Of a stretch of 5,151 nt of DNA, positions 1 to 5,151 are shown piece by piece. This stretch comes from Aeriscardovia sp. (lineage in GTDB: Bacteria > Actinomycetota > Actinomycetes > Actinomycetales > Bifidobacteriaceae): contig JAFYIA010000009.1 of NCBI GenBank assembly GCA_017538865.1, positions 1 through 5,151 on the forward strand, read 5' to 3'. The notes below the pieces were generated by a model. The model was not told the DNA's origin. It did no database searches and was given only the letters and a program-made list of their open reading frames with translations. The position numbers were made by a program, and so were the translations under genes. How positions within the stretch are numbered: position 1 is the stretch's first letter; each line of letters opens with the position of its first letter.

Positions 1-731
1 AAGAGGCCGCCCTCTTCGCCGCCGACCTCATGCGCATGTACCTGCGCTACGCCCAGCTCAAGGACTGGCAGGTGCAGATCCAGTCCCAGTCCCCCACCCA
101 GCTCGGAGGGGTGAAGGACGTGCAGATCGCCTTCCGCGCGAAGAATGTTTCATCTCCGGCGCAGGGGGTCTGGGCGAACCTGAAGTACGAAGGAGGGGTG
201 CACAGGGTCCAAAGGGTGCCCGTCACCGAGTCCCAAGGCAGGATCCAGACTTCCGCCGCCGGAGTCCTGGTGTTCCCCGAGGTGGAAGAGGATTCCGACG
301 AGATAGAGGTGGATCCCAAGGACCTCAAAATCGACACCTTCATGAGCTCGGGGCCCGGAGGGCAGAGCGTGAACACCACGTACTCCGCCGTTAGGATGAC
401 GCACATCCCCACCGGGATCGTGGTGAACATGCAGGACGAAAAGAGCCAGATCCAAAACAGGGCCGCGGCCCTGAGGGTATTGAAATCCCGCCTTTTGGCG
501 CTGAAGAAAGAAGAAGAAGCGGCCAAGGCGGCCGACATGCGCCATTCCCAAGTGCGGAGCCTCGACAGGTCCGAAAGGATCCGCACCTATAACTTCCCCG
601 AAAACAGGATTGTGGATCACCGCACGGGCTACAAGGCCTACGACCTCGACCAGGTGATGGAGGGGCACCTGCAGGACGTTATAGATTCCGGAATCCGCAT
701 GGACGAAGAGGCGGAGATCTCCGGGGAGTGA
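1..731 (+). CDS. prfA: Peptide chain release factor 1 (RF1), 5'-truncated by the window edge
   Basis: RF1 recognises UAA and UAG in the ribosomal A site and triggers peptidyl-tRNA hydrolysis. The reading frame is already open at base 3 (E-A-A-L-F-A-A-D-L before the first ATG at 30), and this matches the family interior, so the gene starts outside the window. About 242 codons are visible of a usual 355-360, so roughly the N-terminal third is missing. The stop-codon discriminator PVT (the PxT motif that marks RF1 rather than RF2) lies at 219-227, inside [17 protein letters not shown]. The catalytic GGQ is at 357-365 within [17 protein letters not shown]. The conserved [14 protein letters not shown] and [14 protein letters not shown] blocks follow. 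The [14 protein letters not shown] wording and PVT are typical of Actinobacteria. The TGA stop overlaps the prmC GTG by 4 bp, and the prmC product methylates this GGQ glutamine. Identification is firm. Confidence 0.97.
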   Translation, partial: EAALFAADLMRMYLRYAQLKDWQVQIQSQSPTQLGGVKDVQIAFRAKNVSSPAQGVWANLKYEGGVHRVQRVPVTESQGRIQTSAAGVLVFPEVEEDSDEIEVDPKDLKIDTFMSSGPGGQSVNTTYSAVRMTHIPTGIVVNMQDEKSQIQNRAAALRVLKSRLLALKKEEEAAKAADMRHSQVRSLDRSERIRTYNFPENRIVDHRTGYKAYDLDQVMEGHLQDVIDSGIRMDEEAEISGE

Positions 732-1612
732 AAGTAAGCGCCCTTTTGAAGAAAGCCTCCCTGGAGCTCGAGGGGGCGGGGGTCGAGTGGGGGGAGAGCG
801 AAGCCGAAAAGCTTTTGGCGCTGGCCTTGGGGAAGAGCGCGGGGGAGGTTCTAGTCTGGCGCGCTTTGGATCTGGAGCTTTCCGAGGTGGCCGGGAAGGC
901 TGAGATCTCCCGCTTCCTTTTCCTCCTCTCCAAGAGGCGCCAAAGAATCCCCCTCCAGCACCTGGAAGGAAGCGCCCCCTTTGGGGGGCTTGAGCTCAAG
1001 GCTGGGCCCGGGGTGTTCGTCCCGAGGCCAGAGACGGAGGCTATGGCGGAGGCGGCCGCCTCCTTCGTTTCCTCCCGCCCTTCCCCAGTCATGGCCGATC
1101 TTTGCGCCGGCACCGGAGCGGTGGGGCTGGAAGTGTGCAGGAGGCAAAAGTGCCTCTGCTTTGAAGTGGAGAAAATGCCGAAGCCTTTCAGGTTCCTGCA
1201 GGAAAACATCGCCTCTTGCAGGAAAAAGCTTCATCCGGGATCCGAATGCGTCCCCGTCCGGGGAAACACGCTCTCCCCCTCGCTCCTTCCCTTCCTTTCC
1301 GGCAGGGCCGACTGCGTGGCCTCCAACCCCCCCTACCTCGCCCTCCCCGCGCCAAAGCAGCCCGAGGCCGCCAAAGACCCCCCTGAAGCGCTCTTTGGAG
1401 GAGGCCCCGACGGCCTCTCCTTCATACGCCGCCTTCTGCCCGTCTGCACCAGGCTTTTGAAGAGGGGAGGGCTATGTATCATAGAACACGAAAGCGGGCA
1501 GAGCGGGGAAGTCTGCGCGCTCTTTGCCCGCTTCGGGTTTGAAGACGTGGAAACGGTGGCGGATCTTTCGGGTAGAGATCGGTTCACTCGGGGGATTAAG
1601 TGGCTAAGGTAA
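728..1612 (+). CDS. prmC: Release factor glutamine N5-methyltransferase PrmC (HemK)
   Basis: PrmC transfers a methyl group from S-adenosylmethionine to the glutamine of the release-factor GGQ motif, raising termination efficiency. The 294 aa length is normal. A helical N-terminal substrate-binding domain (about 1-90) ends in RIPLQHLEG (73-81), followed by the signature [11 protein letters not shown] (94-104). SAM motif I is [11 protein letters not shown] (124-134), and E146 probably takes the ribose-binding acidic position. The catalytic NPPY is at 200-203. [11 protein letters not shown] (220-230), [10 protein letters not shown] and SGRDRFTRG complete the family pattern. The start is GTG at 728, sharing GTGA with the prfA stop, with GGAG at 713-716 upstream; this favours translational coupling to its own substrate gene. 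The end overlaps the next gene by 13 bp. Unusually, there are ten cysteines, seven of them between residues 126 and 196. Function is well supported. Confidence 0.95.
   Translation: MKVSALLKKASLELEGAGVEWGESEAEKLLALALGKSAGEVLVWRALDLELSEVAGKAEISRFLFLLSKRRQRIPLQHLEGSAPFGGLELKAGPGVFVPRPETEAMAEAAASFVSSRPSPVMADLCAGTGAVGLEVCRRQKCLCFEVEKMPKPFRFLQENIASCRKKLHPGSECVPVRGNTLSPSLLPFLSGRADCVASNPPYLALPAPKQPEAAKDPPEALFGGGPDGLSFIRRLLPVCTRLLKRGGLCIIEHESGQSGEVCALFARFGFEDVETVADLSGRDRFTRGIKWLR
1590..1595 (+). promoter_or_regulatory. Ribosome binding site for the sua5-type gene, inside prmC
   Basis: GGGGGA lies four bases before the GTG at 1600 and within the last codons of prmC. It is a purine-rich but short-spaced Shine-Dalgarno candidate and supports GTG 1600 as the start. 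No other in-frame start fits before the conserved PTDTVFG motif. Confidence 0.45.
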
Positions 1613-2235
1613 AGCGTTTAGAGGACTGCCTGCAGGAGGCGGCCGATCTCATAAAGTCCGGGGAAGTCGTAGTCATACCTACAGACACCGTCTTCGGCCT
1701 GGCGTGCGACGCCTGCAACCCGAAAGCCGTAGCTAAAATCTACGCGCTGAAAAACCGTCCCGCCTCAAAATCCCTGCAGGCCATCTTCCCCTCCACTTCC
1801 TCGCTCAAAAGCTTTGGCCTCTCCCTTCCCGCCCCTCTGGGCTTCTTGGCTGAAAAGTTCCTGCCGGGGGGGCTCTGCCCCATTGCCTTGGCGGAAGCCG
1901 GGTGCCCCCTGGCCACAGTGAGAAGGGAGGGCGGGGTCCTCAGCCAGGCCGTGAGGGTGCCGGCGCTCCCCGCCCTCCTAAAGCTCGCCTCCCTCGCGGG
2001 CCCCTTGGCCGCATCCAGCGCCAACCTGTCCTCCCTCCCTACGGCCAAGACGGCCGTGGAAGCCGAATCCGCTTTCGGGAGCCAGATCCCCCTCTGCACG
2101 TTTTCAAGCGCCCCCATGGGCGGGGCCGCCTCCACGGTGGTCCGGGCGCGGGAGGGGGCGCCGTTTGGCATGGAAATCCTGAGGGAAGGGGCGGTGACGG
2201 CCCAGGCCCTCTACCGGGCCTTGTCGGACAGGTAG
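1600..2235 (+). CDS. sua5: L-threonylcarbamoyladenylate synthase (Sua5/YwlC/TsaC family, YrdC domain)
   Basis: This enzyme makes threonylcarbamoyl-AMP from threonine, bicarbonate and ATP, the first step of t6A at position 37 of tRNAs reading ANN codons. The 211 aa form a single YrdC domain without the extra C-terminal Sua5 domain of longer homologues, as is usual in Actinobacteria and in TsaC. Visible motifs are PTDTVFGL (27-34), the nucleotide-binding KNRPASKSL (51-59), FLPGGL, AVRVPALP with R119 and P121, SSANLS (139-144), ASTVV, and a closing ILREGAVT. Departures from the usual pattern are Leu123 where RxPxHP normally has His, and Ser58 where many members have Pro. The GTG start overlaps prmC by 13 bp, and the TAG stop sits 7 bp before wecA. 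It shares a translation-quality theme with prfA and prmC, but the reaction is inferred from the family. Confidence 0.92.
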   Translation: MAKVKRLEDCLQEAADLIKSGEVVVIPTDTVFGLACDACNPKAVAKIYALKNRPASKSLQAIFPSTSSLKSFGLSLPAPLGFLAEKFLPGGLCPIALAEAGCPLATVRREGGVLSQAVRVPALPALLKLASLAGPLAASSANLSSLPTAKTAVEAESAFGSQIPLCTFSSAPMGGAASTVVRAREGAPFGMEILREGAVTAQALYRALSDR

Positions 2236-2239
2236 AGGG
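2234..2239 (+). promoter_or_regulatory. Ribosome binding site for wecA
   Basis: AGAGGG overlaps the sua5 stop codon and lies three bases before ATG 2243. The spacing is short, but this is the only purine-rich element in the 7-bp gap, and it makes ATG 2243 the likely start. Confidence 0.45.
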
Positions 2240-2242
2240 CAG

Positions 2243-3424
2243 ATGCGGGCCTACGTCTTCATATTCCTGTGCGCGTTTTGCTCAGTCGCGCTCCTCACGC
2301 CGATGGTGCGCCGCATCGCCGTAAAGGCGGGAGCCGTGCAGGCCATAAGGAAAAGGGACGTGCATACCGTGCCCACCCCCAGGATGGGCGGGGTTGCCAT
2401 GTTTTTCGGCTTTGCGGTGTCCCTGTGCTTCGCCCGGGCCATCCCGTGGCTCAGATCCCTTTTCCAGGGCAACGGCCACCAGCAGTGGGTAATACTCCTG
2501 GGGGCCTTCTTCATATGCCTCCTCGGGGTGTTGGACGACGTGTTCGACCTCGACTGGATGCTAAAGCTCGGCGGGCAGATGTTCGCCGCAATCTTCGTGG
2601 CATGGAAAGGGGTGCAGCTGGTCTCCATCCCCTGGGGCTCGGTTCTGGTCTCCCTTTCTTCCTTTTCTTCCATGGCCATCACGGTCCTTTTGATCCTCAT
2701 CTCCATAAACGCCGTCAACTTCATAGACGGCCTCGACGGGCTTGCGGCCGGGATAGTGGCGATAGGGGCCCTGGCCTTCTCGATCTACAGCTACATCCTC
2801 TCCAAATCCCAGCCCAGCTTTTCTTCGATGTCTACGCTCCTCAACGTCATCCTGGTGGGGATTTGCGCGGGGTTTTTGGTACACAACTGGCACCCTGCCA
2901 GCATCTTCATGGGGGACTCGGGTTCGATGATGCTGGGCTACCTTCTCACCTGCGCCTCCCTCGTACTGACCGGAAGGTTCGTCCCCTCCCTCAGGCACTC
3001 TGGGGCGTACCTGCCGGTGTTCATGCCGATCCTCCTGCCGCTCCTCGTCCTCTTCATCCCGGTCTTGGACATGGTCCTGGCCGTCACCCGAAGGCTCCTC
3101 AAGGGGCAGTCCCCCATGCACCCCGACCGCATGCACCTGCACCACAGGATGCTCAAAATCGGCCACAGCGTGGTGGGGGCGGTGCTGATCTTGTGGGCAT
3201 GGGCCTTCGTGATAGCTTTCGGATCCATCCTCACCCTCTTCATCCCCTCCCTCATCGTGCTGGCGATCGCCTGCGGCGTGGTCCCGGTGCTCACCTTCCT
3301 GACCCTCGCCCCCCACTACAAGCGGAGGCTCACGGAATTGGGGATAATAGGGAGTAAAGGCTCGCACGAAAGGAAGGCAAATGGACCCCCTGGGTCAGAT
3401 CCAAGCAAAAAAGATCATAAATAG
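2243..3424 (+). CDS. wecA: Polyprenyl-phosphate N-acetylglucosaminyl-1-phosphate transferase (WecA/TagO/MraY superfamily)
   Basis: This integral membrane enzyme moves a sugar-1-phosphate from a UDP-sugar, most likely UDP-GlcNAc, to a polyprenyl phosphate on the cytoplasmic face and so starts an envelope glycan. The 393 aa carry about ten or eleven hydrophobic helices. Superfamily motifs in order are HTVPTPRMGG (41-50), the Asp-rich LDDVFDLD (97-104) with D98 and D99, NAVNFIDGLDGLAAG (156-170), NWHPASIFMGDSGS (215-228) with D225, and the carbohydrate-recognition HPDRMHLHH (293-301). The HxHH ending places it with WecA/TagO rather than MraY. In mycobacteria the orthologue in this position starts the arabinogalactan linker; in other Actinobacteria it may serve wall teichoic acid or polysaccharide, so the final product here is open. 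The hydrophilic, Lys-rich C-terminal tail is encoded partly within a 44-bp overlap with the next gene. Confidence 0.93.
   Translation: MRAYVFIFLCAFCSVALLTPMVRRIAVKAGAVQAIRKRDVHTVPTPRMGGVAMFFGFAVSLCFARAIPWLRSLFQGNGHQQWVILLGAFFICLLGVLDDVFDLDWMLKLGGQMFAAIFVAWKGVQLVSIPWGSVLVSLSSFSSMAITVLLILISINAVNFIDGLDGLAAGIVAIGALAFSIYSYILSKSQPSFSSMSTLLNVILVGICAGFLVHNWHPASIFMGDSGSMMLGYLLTCASLVLTGRFVPSLRHSGAYLPVFMPILLPLLVLFIPVLDMVLAVTRRLLKGQSPMHPDRMHLHHRMLKIGHSVVGAVLILWAWAFVIAFGSILTLFIPSLIVLAIACGVVPVLTFLTLAPHYKRRLTELGIIGSKGSHERKANGPPGSDPSKKDHK
3371..3377 (+). promoter_or_regulatory. Strong ribosome binding site inside the 3' end of wecA
   Basis: AGGAAGG is three bases before ATG 3381 and lies wholly within the wecA reading frame. 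It decides the start of the downstream membrane protein and implies that the 44-bp overlap is real rather than an over-extended call. Confidence 0.6.
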
Positions 3425-3827
3425 GATTTTCATCTTCGACTTGGTCTTCTTCGCGGCTACGGCCGCAGTCTCCCTGGGCCTGGGCGGCGGCCTGGCCGGG
3501 CGCCGGGGGCTGTGGGGCGCGATCATAGCCGTCATAGTGCTCCTGGTCTTCGCCCTCTTCACGCCCCTGGCCTTCAAGAGTTTGAGCCGCAGGAAGATTG
3601 AATCCCGCAAATTCGTCATCTACGTGACGGGAAGCTGGTTTGTAAAGCTGATCTTGGTCTTTGTGGCCCTGATAATCCTGAGCCGCTTCGCTTTCTTCGA
3701 CAGGGGGGTTTTCGCCTGGACGGTGTTTGCGGGGGCCGTGGGGGTTTTGGCCATAGAGGGCCTGACGGTGCTTTTAATGGGCCTTCCCAAGGGGGAGGAG
3801 AAAGGCAAAGAAGTAAAAGATGAGTGA
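3381..3827 (+). CDS. Small four-helix membrane protein, AtpI-like by position
   Basis: The 148 aa product has four hydrophobic helices at about 12-33, 44-65, 79-100 and 110-134. A basic loop lies between helices 2 and 3 (SRRKIESRK), and the C-terminal tail is charged and Lys/Glu-rich. The third helix begins with GSWFVKL (84-90), and SRFAFFDRG follows it. This arrangement resembles the conserved membrane protein found between wecA and atpB in Actinobacteria (Rv1303 in M. tuberculosis), which is treated as AtpI-like and presumed to help ATP synthase c-ring assembly. That role is inference; no catalytic motif is visible. The start is set by AGGAAGG at 3371-3377 and gives a 44-bp overlap with wecA. 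The TGA stop overlaps orn by 8 bp. Strikingly, atpB does not follow. A transporter subunit or unrelated small membrane protein cannot be excluded from sequence alone. Confidence 0.8.
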   Translation: MDPLGQIQAKKIINRIFIFDLVFFAATAAVSLGLGGGLAGRRGLWGAIIAVIVLLVFALFTPLAFKSLSRRKIESRKFVIYVTGSWFVKLILVFVALIILSRFAFFDRGVFAWTVFAGAVGVLAIEGLTVLLMGLPKGEEKGKEVKDE

Positions 3828-4467
3828 CGTGCTGCTTTGGGCCGACTGCGAAATGACGGGTCTGGACGTGGAAAAAGAGGAGCTGTGCGAAATAGCGCTG
3901 GTCCCCACCGATTTCTCCCTGGTCCCGCTGGACGCTGGACGCGACTTCGTGATCCGCCCCTCCCAGGCCGCTCTCGAAGGCATGGGCGACTTCGTGCGCT
4001 CCATGCACACGAAAAACGGCCTGCTCCGCCTCATGGAGTCCGCCCGGCCGCTCGAAGAAGTGAAAGGCGAAATCCTCTCCTACGCTTCCGGGTTCATATC
4101 CCGGGAGGAGAAGGGGTACCTCGCCGGAAACACCATAGGATCCGACAAGAAATTCATAGACAAGTACCTCCCGGAGCTCTCCGGAATGCTCAACTACAGG
4201 ACGGTGGACGTGAGCTCCATAAAGGAGCTGTGCCGCAGGTGGTACCCCCAAGCCTTTGCCGCCAAGCCCGTCAAGCACGGCGACGACCGCTCCCTGGCCG
4301 ACATAATAGAATCTATAGACGAGCTGAAGTACTACAAGCAGGCCATTTTCCGGCCGGAAGGCTTTGAAGAGGCCAGGGCGGAAGTGGAGGCGTCCAGCCT
4401 GCTGAAGGCGTGGCAGGCCAAGGGAGTCGAGCTCGTGGACTATTCCAACGTCACCAAGAAAGACTGA
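3820..4467 (+). CDS. orn: Oligoribonuclease (DEDD-family 3'-5' exoribonuclease), with the catalytic His replaced
   Basis: Orn degrades RNA fragments of two to a few nucleotides to mononucleotides, including pGpG from cyclic-di-GMP breakdown, in the cytoplasm. The 215 aa show Exo [11 protein letters not shown] (7-16) with D9 and E11, the [10 protein letters not shown] block, Exo [12 protein letters not shown] (104-113) with D109, [18 protein letters not shown], and Exo III with D161 in [11 protein letters not shown]. The DEDDh general-base His, five residues before the last Asp (H158 in E. coli), is D156 here (GAC at 4285-4287). The nearest His is H153. A hydrophilic C-terminal extension of about 35 residues is common in actinobacterial homologues. 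ATG 3820 overlaps the upstream stop by 8 bp; its ribosome binding site is weak, and GTG 3829 is a possible alternative. Family membership is firm, but normal activity is uncertain because of D156. Confidence 0.92.
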   Translation: MSDVLLWADCEMTGLDVEKEELCEIALVPTDFSLVPLDAGRDFVIRPSQAALEGMGDFVRSMHTKNGLLRLMESARPLEEVKGEILSYASGFISREEKGYLAGNTIGSDKKFIDKYLPELSGMLNYRTVDVSSIKELCRRWYPQAFAAKPVKHGDDRSLADIIESIDELKYYKQAIFRPEGFEEARAEVEASSLLKAWQAKGVELVDYSNVTKKD

Positions 4468-4469
4468 TT

Positions 4470-5151
4470 ATGAAACCTACCTACTTTTCCGAACTTTTCA
4501 CCCGCACCCTGAGGGACGACCCAGCCGATGAGGACGTGGATTCGGCAAAGCTCTTGGTGCGGGGCGGCTACGTCCGCAAGATGGCCCCGGGAATTTTCGC
4601 CTGGCTGCCTTTGGGCCTGAAGGTCCTTGAAAACGTGGAAAGGGTGATAAGGGAGGAAATGGCGTCCATAGGGGCCCAGGAAGTGCACCTCCCGGCGCTC
4701 CTCCCCAAGTCCGTTTACGCCCCCACGGGGAGGTGGGATGAGTACGGAGACAACATCTTCAAGCTCCAGGATCGCCACGGGGCCGACTACCTTCTGGCCC
4801 CCACCCACGAAGAGCCCTTCACCCTCCTTGCCAAGGACCTCCTCTCTTCCTACAAGGACCTGCCCGTCACCCTCTACCAAATCCAGACCAAGTACAGGGA
4901 CGAAGCGCGCCCCCGCGCAGGGCTGATAAGGGGCAGGGAGTTCATCATGAAAGACGCCTACTCCTTCACCCGGGAAGAAGAGGGCATGAAGGAGTGCTAC
5001 GCCAGGGAGCGGGGCGCCTACGAGAGGGTCTTCAAGAGGCTCGGGGTGGATTACGTAATCGTGCGCGCCTTCTCAGGCCCCATGGGGGGATCGGAATCAG
5101 AGGAGTTTTTGTGCCCCCTGGAAATCGGGGAAGACACCTTCGTAAAGGCTC
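4470..5151 (+). CDS. proS: Prolyl-tRNA synthetase, 3' end beyond the window
   Basis: ProRS is a class II synthetase that activates proline with ATP and charges tRNA-Pro. The frame runs from ATG 4470, two bases after the orn stop, to the window edge: 227 complete codons of an expected 570-590. It opens with [20 protein letters not shown], the usual actinobacterial N-terminus, followed by [19 protein letters not shown] (31-49). The [12 protein letters not shown] block comes next, then THEE (112-115) and motif 2 [17 protein letters not shown] (142-158) with R143, followed by [19 protein letters not shown] (202-213) leads into the start of the INS editing insertion, which removes misacylated Ala-tRNA-Pro in bacterial-type enzymes. 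The insertion and the C-terminal anticodon-binding domain lie outside the window. Only AAGAAAG (about 4456-4462) resembles a ribosome binding site, so coupling to orn translation is likely. The identification is clear. Confidence 0.97.
   Translation, partial: MKPTYFSELFTRTLRDDPADEDVDSAKLLVRGGYVRKMAPGIFAWLPLGLKVLENVERVIREEMASIGAQEVHLPALLPKSVYAPTGRWDEYGDNIFKLQDRHGADYLLAPTHEEPFTLLAKDLLSSYKDLPVTLYQIQTKYRDEARPRAGLIRGREFIMKDAYSFTREEEGMKECYARERGAYERVFKRLGVDYVIVRAFSGPMGGSESEEFLCPLEIGEDTFVKA

Noticed and set aside
562..593. Promoter-like pair TCGACA and TATAAC inside prfA
   Set aside because: The 20-base spacer is too long, and both boxes encode highly conserved RF1 residues ([12 protein letters not shown]), so the protein constraint explains them.
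913..931. Polypyrimidine runs on the + strand (also near 1283-1300 and 2650-2670)
   Set aside because: They arise from TCC, CTC, TTC and CCC codon preference in Ser/Leu/Phe/Pro stretches. No mirror repeat or hairpin accompanies them.
2269..3357. Long open frame of 362 codons in another + frame across wecA
   Set aside because: It is a GC-rich shadow full of Arg, Pro, His and Gly with no domain pattern, while the overlapping wecA frame carries every superfamily motif.
2561..3367. Antisense open frame of 268 codons opposite wecA
   Set aside because: The composition is dominated by Glu, Asp, His, Gly and Arg as expected from reversed membrane-protein codons. There is no plausible ribosome binding site or recognisable motif.
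241..4143. Six GGATCC palindromes where under two would be expected by composition
   Set aside because: The positions fall on common codon pairs (GGA-TCC, AGG-ATC-C, GTG-GAT-CCC), and the count is small. There is no regular spacing or associated gene.
3616..4278. Antisense open frame of 220 codons across the AtpI-like gene and orn
   Set aside because: It runs against two well-supported sense genes and shows no family signature.
4440..4480. Possible terminator or promoter between orn and proS
   Set aside because: Only two bases separate the genes, and there is no inverted repeat followed by a T-run or any clear promoter boxes.

Overview
This window is a tightly packed, single-strand (+) run of seven genes, with no RNA genes, mobile elements, repeats or CRISPR. 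The order is: 3' part of prfA (release factor 1), prmC (release factor glutamine methyltransferase), a Sua5/YwlC/TsaC-type threonylcarbamoyl-AMP synthase, a WecA/TagO-type polyprenyl-phosphate sugar-1-phosphate transferase, a small four-helix membrane protein in the AtpI-like position, orn (oligoribonuclease), and the 5' part of proS (prolyl-tRNA synthetase). Gene junctions are overlaps of 4, 13, 44 and 8 bp or gaps of 7 and 2 bp. There is therefore no room for an internal terminator or intergenic promoter, and the window reads as one transcription unit that begins upstream and continues downstream.

The organism is most likely an actinobacterium. RF1 has the actinobacterial-style GGQ and PVT contexts. 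ProRS has the actinobacterial N-terminus and the [12 protein letters not shown] stretch. Orn itself is mainly an actinobacterial and proteobacterial enzyme. The order prfA-prmC-sua5-wecA-small membrane protein is the classical actinobacterial block that normally leads into the ATP synthase operon. GC content is high (roughly 60% by eye). The codon use is unusual for a GC-rich actinobacterium, with many ATA (Ile) and AGG (Arg) codons. Cysteine is fairly frequent in PrmC and Sua5. Together these suggest a divergent lineage; I cannot name the genus.

Functionally the cluster is centred on translation. RF1 terminates translation at UAA/UAG, and PrmC methylates the GGQ glutamine of RF1. Sua5 makes the activated carbamoyl-threonine for t6A37 in ANN-decoding tRNAs, and ProRS charges tRNA-Pro. 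Orn completes RNA turnover by degrading the shortest oligonucleotides. WecA starts a lipid-linked cell-envelope glycan. The small membrane protein is the remnant link to the ATP synthase locus.

Two points deserve a second look. The atp operon expected after the AtpI-like gene is absent, and orn-proS follows instead. In Orn, the catalytic histidine expected of a DEDDh exonuclease is aspartate. I see no convincing evidence of a wholly new biological system here.
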